A stretch of DNA of 64,000 bases. Origin: Verrucomicrobiia bacterium. GTDB lineage: Bacteria > Verrucomicrobiota > Verrucomicrobiia > JADLBR01 > JAIBCM01. A program made the translations under genes and the position numbers. How positions within the stretch are numbered: position 1 is the stretch's first letter; the number at the start of each line of letters is the position of its first letter. Shown here one piece after another: positions 25,765-35,173 of this stretch. The stretch covers positions 416,261 through 480,260 of the forward strand of contig JAIBCM010000002.1 in the NCBI GenBank assembly GCA_019694135.1, given 5' to 3'. The notes under the pieces are model-generated. The model did not search any database. It was not told where the DNA came from and worked only from the letters and a program-made list of their open reading frames with translations.

Positions 25765-27080
25765 GGTAAAACTCCTTTTCCTTGAGATTGCTCCCAATTC
25801 GCCTCAGCAATAACAGCATCGCGACGACTCGTTAACGCTGTGCGTTGAAGGTTAATATAATCGTTTGTGATGGTTTCAAAATCTTGGAACGAGATCAAAC
25901 CGTTGCGATATTGTTTTTCTGCAATTTCTGCTCGCAGTGCTGCCGCTTGTAATCGTTCTTCATCAATTTTCACGTGTTCGACAGCGTCGACTAATGTTTT
26001 GTAATCTTGGGCAAGCGAAAGTTCCGTTTCATTGTCGGAAGATCGCAATTCGGCTAAAGAACGCAAAAGATCGGCGCGAGCGGCTTTGACATTAAAATAG
26101 GTTTTACCCCAATCAAAAATATTTAAAGAAGCAGAAACGCCGACTGACCAACCATCGTATTCTGGGAATCGGTCGTTGCCTCGAGCGTTCAGAGCGCCCA
26201 AGCCATGAATTTGAGGGAACCAATCGCTGCGAGCAATGGTAATGCCAGCAGCAGCAGCTTGGGATTGGGCCTCTAATTGGTAATGAGCTGGAGTGACTAA
26301 AGCAAGGGAGCGAAAATCATGGATGGGTGTTACGGGTCTAGTGGTTAGATAACCGCTAGCTTGAATCGGGCGAAATTGATCGCGACCCATAACTTGCGAG
26401 AGTTGGCGTTGAGAAACTTCATTGTTGCGCATGGCTTGTTGTAAATCGAATTGGGCCTGACTTAAGTTAGCTTTGCTCAACAGTAATGCTCCTTTATTTT
26501 CTTTTCCACTTTCGTAACGCAAATCAATCAGGCGATAATTGAGATCGCGCCGTTTTTTGATGTCTTGCGAAATGGTGATGAGTTCTTGAGCATAGAGTAA
26601 TTGGGCAAAAGCGCTTTTTAATTCGTAGCTAACCACGGCTTTTTCTTGGCTGAGAGCTGCTAGAGAGGCGCGACTTTGAGCGCGTGCTTGATCGACGGTT
26701 CCTTTGGCGCGAAATCCGTCAAATAAAAGTTGTTGCAACTGTAAATTAGCCGAATAATCGGTGGTGTATTCTTTTAAAGCGAGGCTGGAGCTGAAGGGGG
26801 CAGAATCGCCGGCTGATCCGTTGTTATCCCGTGGTTGAAAGGAGTGGGTAAGATCGGCATTGGCACTTAGCTGCGGAAAAAAAGCGCTATAGCTCGCTTT
26901 GCGTGTCGCTTCAGAACTTTGTAGGGCTTGATAAGCAGATTCTAAATTAGGATTATTTCTCGCGGCTTCTTTAACACAGTTGAACCAAGTCAATGTTTCG
27001 ATTTTTTCCATTTTCTCAGCAAGCAGAGCGCTTGGCATTACAAAAGTAAGCGCGATGAAAAAAAATCGAAATAAGGCCAT
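25761..27080 (-). CDS. TolC-family outer-membrane channel
   Basis: A 439-residue protein with a signal peptide (LFRFFFIALTFVMPSALLA) and two long helical repeats typical of outer-membrane efflux proteins: ARNNPNLESAYQALQSSEAT near the N-terminus and LEAQSQAAAAGITIARSDWF in the second half (~270-290), with NIFDWGKTYFNVKAARADLL and a final KQYRNGLISFQDFE. It supplies the exit duct for MacAB and is the first gene of the operon. Confidence 0.93.
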   Translation of the reverse strand: MALFRFFFIALTFVMPSALLAEKMEKIETLTWFNCVKEAARNNPNLESAYQALQSSEATRKASYSAFFPQLSANADLTHSFQPRDNNGSAGDSAPFSSSLALKEYTTDYSANLQLQQLLFDGFRAKGTVDQARAQSRASLAALSQEKAVVSYELKSAFAQLLYAQELITISQDIKKRRDLNYRLIDLRYESGKENKGALLLSKANLSQAQFDLQQAMRNNEVSQRQLSQVMGRDQFRPIQASGYLTTRPVTPIHDFRSLALVTPAHYQLEAQSQAAAAGITIARSDWFPQIHGLGALNARGNDRFPEYDGWSVGVSASLNIFDWGKTYFNVKAARADLLRSLAELRSSDNETELSLAQDYKTLVDAVEHVKIDEERLQAAALRAEIAEKQYRNGLISFQDFETITNDYINLQRTALTSRRDAVIAEANWEQSQGKGVLP

Positions 27081-27114
27081 GATGTTTTGTAAAGATTAAC
27101 GAAGTTTTTAACGA

Positions 27115-27147
27115 GCGTTAATTGGCTTTATTCAAAACAATTAACGC
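27115..27147. promoter_or_regulatory. Perfect 10-bp inverted repeat in tolC-batA divergent gap
   Basis: GCGTTAATTG (27115-27124) and CAATTAACGC (27138-27147) are exact inverse complements separated by 13 bp, in the only intergenic gap between the two divergent gene groups. There is no T-run and no convergent gene end, so a terminator is unlikely. A dimeric transcription factor operator controlling the efflux operon, the Bat genes, or both is a reasonable inference. Confidence 0.5.
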
Positions 27148-27208
27148 ATTGATCGAAGCGATAAATTGTTTCAGAGTCTAAATAAGAGGTGATAAAGTTT
27201 ATTTTGGC

Positions 27209-28252
27209 ATGAATTGGCAATTGGAAAATCCAAGTTGGTTGTTGTTAGGGTTGGCATTGTGGTTGGTGGCGTATTTGCGAAGTCAACGTGGAACGTCAGC
27301 TTTAGTGGTGCCATTTGCAGCGCGATGGTATCGACCGAGTTTGGTTTCTTTTTCGCGTTGGCCAGAATTTTTGGCTTATGTGGGGTTGGGGTTGTTGGTG
27401 GTGGCTTTGGCGCGACCACAACATATTGTGGATCAGCGTGAGGTGCGAAGAGAGGGTTATGATTTAATGTTGGTGATTGATTTATCTAAGAGCATGTGGG
27501 CGGAAGATTTTCAACGGGGGGGAAGGCGGATCAATCGATTGGAGGCGATTCGTCCTGTGATTGAAGCTTTTATTCGACGGCGTCCGAATGATCGCATTGG
27601 TATGGTAGTTTTTTCAGGGCGCGCTTATACGTTGGCGCCTTTGACGTTTGATCATGATTGGTTGCAGAGGCAGACGGATCGATTGCGAATTGGGATGGTG
27701 GAGGATGGAACGGCAATTGGCGATGGGTTGGGCGTGGCTTTATCGCGTTTGGAACAGAGTAAGCGTCAAGAGGGAGTAAAGCGGAAGGGAGCTTTTATTA
27801 TTTTGTTAACGGATGGCGCGAATAATCGAGGGTCGCTCGCTCCAGAGCAAGCTGCGGATTTGGCGCAGCAACGGGGCATTCCGGTTTATGCAATTGGAGC
27901 GGGTCGCGATGGTATTATTCCGATGCCTTTTTTTGATGCGGATGGAAATTTATTGGGCTTAAGACCTTCGCAGTCGGATTTGGATGAGCCGACGCTTCGG
28001 ATGATTGCTCAGGTGACGGGGGGAGATTATTTTCGAGCTTATGATGCAGACACTATTTCTGGGGCGTTTGAAGCGATTGATGTAGCTAAGAAAATTGAGT
28101 TTCAGGCTAAATCGTATCGACTGACGGAGGAGTTATTTATGTGGTTTGCGGTGCCTGGTTTGGCTTGTTTATTGGTAGCGTTTGGGTTGGTTTTGCGAGA
28201 GCAAGGTTTTTCGTGGCGTGTGACGCGTGAGAAGGAGGAGACGGTTTTATGA
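27209..28252 (+). CDS. BatA-like von Willebrand factor A membrane protein
   Basis: A 347-residue protein with two N-terminal hydrophobic segments and one C-terminal one (~310-330) flanking a vWA domain (~85-275). The MIDAS metal site is intact: DLSKSM, a conserved Thr in DGTAIGDGL, and LLTDGANN. BatA and BatB are inner-membrane proteins of the Bat (aerotolerance) group. The AGAGGTG upstream supports the ATG. It overlaps the next gene by 4 bp. The usual MoxR ATPase and DUF58 genes are absent here. Confidence 0.88.
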   Translation: MNWQLENPSWLLLGLALWLVAYLRSQRGTSALVVPFAARWYRPSLVSFSRWPEFLAYVGLGLLVVALARPQHIVDQREVRREGYDLMLVIDLSKSMWAEDFQRGGRRINRLEAIRPVIEAFIRRRPNDRIGMVVFSGRAYTLAPLTFDHDWLQRQTDRLRIGMVEDGTAIGDGLGVALSRLEQSKRQEGVKRKGAFIILLTDGANNRGSLAPEQAADLAQQRGIPVYAIGAGRDGIIPMPFFDADGNLLGLRPSQSDLDEPTLRMIAQVTGGDYFRAYDADTISGAFEAIDVAKKIEFQAKSYRLTEELFMWFAVPGLACLLVAFGLVLREQGFSWRVTREKEETVL

Positions 28253-30039
28253 GGTGGGAATCGCCGATTTGGTTGGTAGGTTTTGCTTTGGTGATTCTGG
28301 CCTTTATTTGGGATCGTTTGCGAGTTGCGCTCAATCAATCGGGCGAGAAATGGCCTCATATTAAGCGGTTGTGGGCAGGCAGAAACGGTTGGTTGGAACC
28401 GAAAAAGGGAAGCGCTTCGCGGTCTTCGCGGCGTTATTTTTTTTGGATCGGTTTGGGGTTGGTGATGGTGGCTTTGGCGCGTCCGCAATGGGGGAAGGTG
28501 GAGCAGGTTATGTTTGATCGATCGAGGGATGTGTTAATTGCTTTGGATTTATCACGAAGTATGTTGGCGGAGGATGTGAAGCCGTCACGTTTGGAACGGG
28601 CAAAAATTTTGTTGAGTAGTTTATTAGGAGATTTGAAAGGGGAGCGCGTGGGGCTTTTGGTTTTTTCGGGGACGGCTTTTTTGCAAAGTCCTTTGAGTTC
28701 GGATTATGAAGTGTTACAGGAATTTTTGCCGCAGTTAACACCAGCTCTTTTGCCACAAGGTGGAACGGATTATAATCGAATGTTAAATGTGGCGATGGAG
28801 GCTTTTTCAAACGAGGCGGGGGCGGATCGTTTTTTGATTATTTTGAGTGATGGTGAAAGTCGGGTGCCGTTGGAGAAAGATGAGCTGAAAACCTTGCGAG
28901 ATAAAGGAGTGAAGGTGATTGGTTTGGGGGTGGGAACTCAGGCAGGAGGAGTGATTCCAGATGGGCAAGGTGGTTTGTTGAAGGATAAATCTGGGGCAGT
29001 GGTATTGTCGCGTTTGGGTGTGAAAACATTGAAGGAATTAGCGGAGGTAACCGGAGGAACTTATCGGGAGGCGAGTGGTTGGGTGGATATTGGCGCGGTA
29101 ATTGAAGCGACAGTTAATGCTGGTAAAGTAGGTGTTGCACAGGAAAAAAGGCAGGAGCGGATGGCGGAACGTTTTCAAATTTTTTTGGCATTGGGAGTTT
29201 TGTTTGGATTATTAAGTTTGTGGCGAGAGTTTCCGGTGTGGCCGCGTTTGCGTGAGGTTTCTTCTTCGGGGGCTATGGGTTGGAAGCGATTTTTTTCGAA
29301 AGCGAGTGGGTTGAGTTTAGTTATGCTTTTTTTGGTTTTTTCGGGATTCGCCCAAGTAACGAATTTAGTGGAAGGCACAAATTTGCCATCGGCTCCGCTA
29401 GCTAATTTGGTAAAGAATTTGTCTGAGAAAGAGGATTTGTTGGCTGAAGATTATCGAGCCTTAGCGGAGGAAACGATTGGTTATGGAAAAAAGGTTTTGA
29501 TGCAAGGAGGGGGGGAGCATTTGGAGGAGGTGGTAAGGGATGCTTTATTAGCAGTGGATCGAGGAGAAAAGGTGGATGTTAAGGGAGCGGATTGGCCTCG
29601 TTTGCGAAAGGAGTTGGAAGATTTGTTGAAACAACAGCAGCAACAGCAGAATCAAAAAAATCAGCAGGACCAACAGAATCAGCAAGATCAAAAGGACCAA
29701 AAGGATCAAAACAATTCGCAGCAAAATAACCAGTCGGATTCGGATAAATCTCAAAATCCGCAAAATTCTTCGCAGAAAGAAAATCAATCCGACTCTGAAA
29801 AAAAGGAGGATTCTCAAAAGGAAAAAAAATCTCAATCCCAAAAGGGTAAAGAAGAAAAGGATCACAAACAAAAAGTCGGAGGTGAAAAAAAGAAGGAAAT
29901 GCAACCCATGGATGCCCAGACAATGGAGGCAAAACAGAAGTTAGATCAAGTTCGTCAGAAGGATTCGCCGGCGCGTTTATTTCAATTAATGGAAGGCAAG
30001 GAAACGAATTCAGTTTTCAATCAAGAGGAAGAGTGGTAA
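28249..30039 (+). CDS. BatB-like vWA protein with Q/N-rich tail
   Basis: A 596-residue protein. The first ~335 residues repeat the BatA layout (membrane helices, MIDAS DLSRSM at ~101, ILSDGES, one C-terminal helix at ~308-322). A second hydrophobic segment (~350-372) ends GFAQVTNL like a signal peptide. It is followed by a helical region and a low-complexity tail (~460-560) rich in Q, N, K, D and S. BatC-type proteins have a similar acidic/polar tail after TPRs; no clear TPR is seen. A BatB-BatC-like fusion is possible. Confidence 0.8.
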   Translation: MRWESPIWLVGFALVILAFIWDRLRVALNQSGEKWPHIKRLWAGRNGWLEPKKGSASRSSRRYFFWIGLGLVMVALARPQWGKVEQVMFDRSRDVLIALDLSRSMLAEDVKPSRLERAKILLSSLLGDLKGERVGLLVFSGTAFLQSPLSSDYEVLQEFLPQLTPALLPQGGTDYNRMLNVAMEAFSNEAGADRFLIILSDGESRVPLEKDELKTLRDKGVKVIGLGVGTQAGGVIPDGQGGLLKDKSGAVVLSRLGVKTLKELAEVTGGTYREASGWVDIGAVIEATVNAGKVGVAQEKRQERMAERFQIFLALGVLFGLLSLWREFPVWPRLREVSSSGAMGWKRFFSKASGLSLVMLFLVFSGFAQVTNLVEGTNLPSAPLANLVKNLSEKEDLLAEDYRALAEETIGYGKKVLMQGGGEHLEEVVRDALLAVDRGEKVDVKGADWPRLRKELEDLLKQQQQQQNQKNQQDQQNQQDQKDQKDQNNSQQNNQSDSDKSQNPQNSSQKENQSDSEKKEDSQKEKKSQSQKGKEEKDHKQKVGGEKKKEMQPMDAQTMEAKQKLDQVRQKDSPARLFQLMEGKETNSVFNQEEEW

Positions 30040-30049
30040 AAGCTTTAAC

Positions 30050-32596
30050 ATGAGGATGGTTAGAGTATTAGGATGGTTCTTTATTTATGTTTTGACAGTA
30101 AAGGGGTGGGGGTCCACTAAGCTTAATTCCCCAATGATGGTGGGAGGAAGAACTTATGTTGCTAATTTTGTAGGAGGGAACTCCGAAGATGTAGTGTTTG
30201 TGGCTCGGTTAGCGGGAAATCAACCTAGCGAATTATTTCGTGTGAATTATGAACAGGGTGGGAATGTTGTTAATTTAAGTGGCATTCTTCCACCACAAGC
30301 GAGTGTTAGTGATTTTTCTTTTTCGCCGGACAAAAAATGGATTATTTTTGATTTACTTTATTTGGATGATTGGCATTGGGAGTTATTTAGTGTGCCAGTG
30401 GCAGGGGGGCCGGTGGTTAAATTGAATGGGGCGTTGGTTAATGGGGGGAGCGTTCATGCTTGGTGGGTAAGTCCGGACAGTAAACGGGTAGTTTATACTG
30501 CAGATCAGCAAATTAATGATTTAGTAGAAATTTTTAGTTCTCGCATTGAGGGTGGTGATAATTTTCGGGTAAATCCTGATATACCGCTATGGGCGATTGC
30601 TTTTGATCCTATTATTACTTCTGATAGTCAATCTGTGGTTTATTGTTCAGATTTTGAAAAAGACAACGTTGCGCAGATTTATAAATCGCCAATTCAAGGA
30701 GGAGGAAGTTGGATAAGGTTAAATGGCGATTTGGTTCCAGGTGGTAATGTGAATTTCAATTTTTTGTTAAGTCCTGAAGGTTATGTGGTGTATCGTGCTG
30801 ACCAGGATGTGGATGGTATGGAGGAGTTATATAGCACGAAGTTAGACGGTACGGATAACATTAAACTCAATGCGCCTTTTAATTCTAAAGGGAAAATTTT
30901 TAATATGGCTTTGAATCCCCAGGGGAATCGAGTGGTTTATTGGGGAGATGTTGAAGAGTATGGAAAGAGTGAAGTTTTTTCCGTTCCTGTAGGTGGAGGC
31001 GCGGTAAGTAAAGTCAGCGGTCCTTTGGTTGATAAAGGAAGTGTTTTTTTGCCTACTGTTACCCCAGATGGTCAATATGTAGTTTACACAGCGGATCAGA
31101 GTATTGATAATACAATAGAGTTATATCGCTCGCGTGTATCAGGTGGTGAAAATGCGAAATTGAATCCTTTTTTTGGATTGGGAAATAATATTGTTTTTGA
31201 TTATGTGACAACTTCTAATCAGGTTCTTTATCGTGTTTGGAATCAAAATCGATTTGAGTCATTTAGCTCTTCACTGGTTAACGGGACAACAAAAAAAATC
31301 AATGCGCCTTTGACTCCGGGAGGTAGTGTGGAATGGGTAGGAATTAGTCCTGACGAAAAGAAAACGGTTTATATTGCTGATCAAGAGCAGGATGGGCGTA
31401 ATGAATTGTATTGTCGCAAGGAATCGGGCGAAGTGGTTAAACTCAATGATCCTCTCGTGCCTGGGGGTCAGTTTAACGAATTTCTTCCTCTTGTTGGGAT
31501 TAACGATGCGAGTACGCATCTCATTTATGCTGTGGATCAAGATGTGGATGAGGTTAAGGAGTTGTATGTGATTCCTTTGGTGCCTCCGTTGATTACGAGT
31601 CCGACCAATATTTCTCTTCAAGTGGGTGAGGTATTGCATTATCAGATTACGGCGAAGTATGGTCCTATTTTGGATTATGACGCAGAATTGTTGCCGGCAG
31701 GTGCGATGGTGCAAAGTAATCAGGTGACGTGGGCACCAACCCAGGCTGGTGCTTTTTCTTTTCAAGCTAGGGCAAGGAATGATGCAGGATGGGGAACAAC
31801 CAATGTTACGGTGAATGTGGAGCCTGAGCCGGTGGTTACGCCACCCTCTCCGCCTTTGCCCCCTGAGCCTCCTATCGAAACTAATAAGGTAACGGACTGT
31901 TCTTTAAAGGCGCCTTTTGATGTTTTATTTCAGAAAAGGAAGAGGGTGAATGGGATGCGCTTAATTTCAGAAGGAGCAAGGGTTCAAACGATTACGCGCT
32001 TAGGGAAGAAAGAGCGATTGCGAGGGGCGGGTTGGTTGAATCCGGGGCAGTACGGGTTGATTGTTCAGAGTAATATTTGGGTTAAAGCAATTTTAATGAG
32101 TAGTAATGGAAGTGAAATAGGGCGCCAGGAATTAACTCAATTGCCGCAAAGGAGATTTAAGATAAGGGCTACAGGCGATGTGAATCAGGATGGATGGTTG
32201 GATTTTGCAGTGAGCCGAAATAAGGAAATGGGTTTATTGTTGTCTCCTAACTATTCTTTGACTTCGTTGCAAAAAATGAATGGATCGTTAAGGGCTCGTC
32301 ACCTCGTTGGGCTTTTGGGAGCGACATCGGAAACGAAATCAGAGCCAGTTTTTATTTTTAATAAAAAGAAAAAAATGTGGAGGCAGGATCAGCCTAGGCA
32401 AGCACCAGTTCCCTTTTTTGAATTGCCCAAACATTATCGTGCCCGGGCCTTTCTGTGGGACGTTTGCAATAGTGATACCAGTCGTTTGGTAATCACACGG
32501 CGGAAGAGGTTGGAGATTGTTCCTTTGCAGATTCAGAGGGTAGAAAAGCCTTATATTAGCTATCGGGGTTTGGGTAAAATAGTAGGGCCTAAGTAG
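30050..32596 (+). CDS. Secreted WD40-like (PD40) propeller protein with Ig-like domain
   Basis: An 848-residue protein with a signal peptide (VLGWFFIYVLTVKGWG). About ten ~45-residue repeats of TolB/PD40 type follow, each with a SPD/NPQG turn and a VVYTADQ-like strand then EL[FY] (VVYTADQQIND, VVYRADQDVDG, TVYIADQEQDG). A putative Ig-like domain spans ~510-590 (LQVGEVLHYQITA, VTWAPTQAGAFSFQARA), then a Pro-rich linker and an FG-GAP-like segment (GDVNQDGWLDFAVSRN). It ends KIVGPK. It starts 10 bp after the BatB-like gene. Propellers of this kind bind carbohydrate or protein; the ligand is unknown. Confidence 0.75.
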   Translation: MRMVRVLGWFFIYVLTVKGWGSTKLNSPMMVGGRTYVANFVGGNSEDVVFVARLAGNQPSELFRVNYEQGGNVVNLSGILPPQASVSDFSFSPDKKWIIFDLLYLDDWHWELFSVPVAGGPVVKLNGALVNGGSVHAWWVSPDSKRVVYTADQQINDLVEIFSSRIEGGDNFRVNPDIPLWAIAFDPIITSDSQSVVYCSDFEKDNVAQIYKSPIQGGGSWIRLNGDLVPGGNVNFNFLLSPEGYVVYRADQDVDGMEELYSTKLDGTDNIKLNAPFNSKGKIFNMALNPQGNRVVYWGDVEEYGKSEVFSVPVGGGAVSKVSGPLVDKGSVFLPTVTPDGQYVVYTADQSIDNTIELYRSRVSGGENAKLNPFFGLGNNIVFDYVTTSNQVLYRVWNQNRFESFSSSLVNGTTKKINAPLTPGGSVEWVGISPDEKKTVYIADQEQDGRNELYCRKESGEVVKLNDPLVPGGQFNEFLPLVGINDASTHLIYAVDQDVDEVKELYVIPLVPPLITSPTNISLQVGEVLHYQITAKYGPILDYDAELLPAGAMVQSNQVTWAPTQAGAFSFQARARNDAGWGTTNVTVNVEPEPVVTPPSPPLPPEPPIETNKVTDCSLKAPFDVLFQKRKRVNGMRLISEGARVQTITRLGKKERLRGAGWLNPGQYGLIVQSNIWVKAILMSSNGSEIGRQELTQLPQRRFKIRATGDVNQDGWLDFAVSRNKEMGLLLSPNYSLTSLQKMNGSLRARHLVGLLGATSETKSEPVFIFNKKKKMWRQDQPRQAPVPFFELPKHYRARAFLWDVCNSDTSRLVITRRKRLEIVPLQIQRVEKPYISYRGLGKIVGPK

Positions 32597-32647
32597 GGTT
32601 TAGAAAAAGCATTTGGCATTGAGCAAAATTTTTCTTATAGTAATAGG

Positions 32648-34798
32648 ATGAAACATCATATGGTTAGAGGAGGAGCTTTATTGTTGTTAAGCGCAATTTC
32701 TGCTTTGGGAGCAGCTCGTAAGATTAATGGGCCGTTTAATGCGGAGAATGTAGCGCCGCAAGTTTACGATTTTCAGGTTTCACCCAATCCTAATAATCCG
32801 AAAGTAGTTTATCTGGCTAATTTGGAAGATTTCAATATATGGGGACTTTATCGCGTTGCGCCAGGAGGTGGGCCCTCTCTTAAAATTTCCGACAGTTTAG
32901 TGCTGGGTGGACAATTTTTAAAATTTAAGATGAGTTCGGATGGGATATGGACCGTTTTTATAGCAGAGCATGATAAAGCGTCGACTCCAGAAATTTTTAG
33001 TGTTTTAACAGATGGCGGGGTTGTTACCAAACTGAATAGCCCTAATTTAGATTTTGGGCAAAAAGTAAAAGATTTTCGTATTACCTCTGACAATAGCAAA
33101 GTGGTTTATTTGGCGGATTCCTTGACTTTGGGTGTTTTCAATCTTGAGGTTATCCCTATTAGTGGAGGCGTTCAACCTATTCCTATTACTGCTAATATTA
33201 CGCCTAACGTAGAGATTAAAACTAATTTCCTTGTGAGCGCTGTAAACAATCAGGTGGTATATGTTGCCGATCAGCAGGTAGATAATAAGTATGAACTATT
33301 TTCTGCAGCGATTGACGGCGGCGGTAGTTTTAAGTTGAATGATGCTTTAACATCAGGAAATGTTGGCGCGTTTGATTTGACGCCAGATGGAAGTAATGTG
33401 GTTTATTTTGCTTTTGAGAATGGAGATGCTTTTAAAGGAGTTTATCAGGCTTCCATTTTTTCCTCCATGACTTCAGTGCAACTGACGCCTATTAATGGAG
33501 GTGGGGTTGAGTTTAATTTGAAAGCGAGCCCAGACAATACTTACGCAGTTTATGATGTCATTGAGGGTGGCAATTACCAAATCAAAACAGTTCCACTAGC
33601 GGTAGGAGCTTCCTCTCAATTAGTCCCTTTAGGGCCGGAAGATATTTTTAGCATCGATTATGGAACCAGTATTAAAGGAGATTATGTTCTTTATACCGAT
33701 GTCGATAACTTAGGGAGAACAGAGCTTTATTCCATTTCAGCAGGAGGGGGAACGGCTGCAAAATTGAGTAACGTTACAGGAACAGGCCTTGGTTTAAATA
33801 ATAATCCTCCTTTTGACGATTTCTTTTCCAGCGCGGATAATGAATGGGTTATTTATCGTTCTGCTCAAGAAGCTTCAGGGCGCTATGAAGTATTTCGTGT
33901 GCCGCTCAAGGGAGGAGTAACGAGCAAAAAATTGAATGATCCTATCTTGGGTAATGGAACCGTATCAAAATTTCAAGTAAGCCCTACCAGTCGCGTGGGC
34001 AATCAAATTGTTTATTTAGCAGCACCTAATAGCGATACTGTCACAGAGCTTTATTCCGTGGGATTTGATTATCTGTCCGATTTTGATGCAGATTCTCAAA
34101 ATGATATTTTATTGCGCCAAGGAAAATTCCTGAAGTTTTTTAGTCGTGATAGTAAAGGACAATTTAATATAAAAGATTTTGGTCCTCTTGTTACTCTTTC
34201 ACCTGGAGAAAAAGTGGGATGGGTTAATGATGTGGATGGAGATAATCGGCCTGATTTTTCCCTTAAAAAAGGTGGAGGGACTTTATTTTATAAAGTGGCA
34301 ACAGATCTTCAAATTGAAAGGAATGATACTCTCATTCTGCCTGCTTTTCCGAAAAGATTTCGTATTAGGGCAACGGGTCGAGTCGATGCCAAGCCGGTTT
34401 ATATTGCAACTAAAGGTAAACAAATGAATGTGGCAGTTGGTTTAACTAATGTAACTCGCATTAATGAAGCGGGTTTTAAACCTGTGGGCATGGGTGAAAT
34501 TGAAACCGTCCCTAATGTGGTTCTTTACAATGCCAGGACACGGAACCTTCTTGGCGTGCCCATTTTAGGAGTGCAATCCAATAACATGAGTTTTGGCGAG
34601 CCTGTTTCCCTGGGAAATTTACCTAAAAAATTTAAAAAGCCCTCTGGATCCGGTCAATTTTTTGGCATAGGAACCTCTGCTGTCATTAGTCGTCAAAAGA
34701 AAAATGTTTATCTTTTCCCTTTGCCTATCGCTGCTGACAATGCTGGTGTACTCGTTGGCGCTTTGCCTAAGAGGACAAAAATTATTGGACCTAAATAA
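32648..34798 (+). CDS. Secreted PD40-type propeller protein, paralogue
   Basis: A 716-residue paralogue of the preceding gene: signal peptide (GALLLLSAISALGAA), propeller repeats (KVVYLADSLTLG, QVVYVADQQVDNKYELFSA, NVVYFAFENGD, YVLYTDVDNLGRTELYSI), then an FG-GAP-like part (DFDADSQNDILLR, NDVDGDNRPDFSLKKG) and FPKRFRIRATGRV, which the first copy has as RRFKIRATGDV. The Ig-like domain is missing. It ends KIIGPK, matching the KIVGPK end of its neighbour. Confidence 0.75.
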   Translation: MKHHMVRGGALLLLSAISALGAARKINGPFNAENVAPQVYDFQVSPNPNNPKVVYLANLEDFNIWGLYRVAPGGGPSLKISDSLVLGGQFLKFKMSSDGIWTVFIAEHDKASTPEIFSVLTDGGVVTKLNSPNLDFGQKVKDFRITSDNSKVVYLADSLTLGVFNLEVIPISGGVQPIPITANITPNVEIKTNFLVSAVNNQVVYVADQQVDNKYELFSAAIDGGGSFKLNDALTSGNVGAFDLTPDGSNVVYFAFENGDAFKGVYQASIFSSMTSVQLTPINGGGVEFNLKASPDNTYAVYDVIEGGNYQIKTVPLAVGASSQLVPLGPEDIFSIDYGTSIKGDYVLYTDVDNLGRTELYSISAGGGTAAKLSNVTGTGLGLNNNPPFDDFFSSADNEWVIYRSAQEASGRYEVFRVPLKGGVTSKKLNDPILGNGTVSKFQVSPTSRVGNQIVYLAAPNSDTVTELYSVGFDYLSDFDADSQNDILLRQGKFLKFFSRDSKGQFNIKDFGPLVTLSPGEKVGWVNDVDGDNRPDFSLKKGGGTLFYKVATDLQIERNDTLILPAFPKRFRIRATGRVDAKPVYIATKGKQMNVAVGLTNVTRINEAGFKPVGMGEIETVPNVVLYNARTRNLLGVPILGVQSNNMSFGEPVSLGNLPKKFKKPSGSGQFFGIGTSAVISRQKKNVYLFPLPIAADNAGVLVGALPKRTKIIGPK

Positions 34799-34858
34799 TT
34801 TCTTCACGCTTGCAAATAATCGTGCGATTCACACTTGTCGAAAGGGTCATCAATCCCT

Positions 34859-35173
34859 ATGGAAGACAGTAGTGTTATGGCTTTATCTTCTGACAAATTT
34901 GATATTAATTATGTAGCTGGGCTAGCTCGTATTGCATTGACACTTGAAGAGAGTGAAAAATTTCAGAGTCAGCTCGACACGATTTTGGAAAACGTAAAGC
35001 AGCTTCAAAATTTGGCTCTAGACCAGATCGAGCCTACTGCGCATTCTTTTCCCGTTTACAATATTTGGCGTGCTGATGAAGAAAAAAAATCTTTGCCTGT
35101 GGAAGTGGCTTTAAAAAATGCGCCAAATCATACTAATGATCTTATTTTAATGCCCAAGATTGTGGATGCATGA
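34859..35173 (+). CDS. gatC: Asp-tRNA(Asn)/Glu-tRNA(Gln) amidotransferase subunit C
   Basis: The small GatC subunit, which stabilises GatA. Family pattern: INYVAGLARIALTLEESEKF, QLDTILENVKQLQNL, EPTAHSFPVYNIWRADE. Starts at 34859 (used here) and 34877 (MALSSDKF..., closest to family length with GGAAG upstream) are both possible; a TTG at 34835 is less likely. It overlaps gatA by 4 bp. The C-A-B order supplies transamidation where GlnRS and/or AsnRS is missing. Confidence 0.9.
   Translation: MEDSSVMALSSDKFDINYVAGLARIALTLEESEKFQSQLDTILENVKQLQNLALDQIEPTAHSFPVYNIWRADEEKKSLPVEVALKNAPNHTNDLILMPKIVDA

Noticed and set aside
29548..29932. Reverse-strand hydrophobic frames opposite the BatB-like tail
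   Set aside because: They are the antisense of Gln/Asn/Lys codon runs, which read as Leu/Ile/Phe and mimic membrane proteins.
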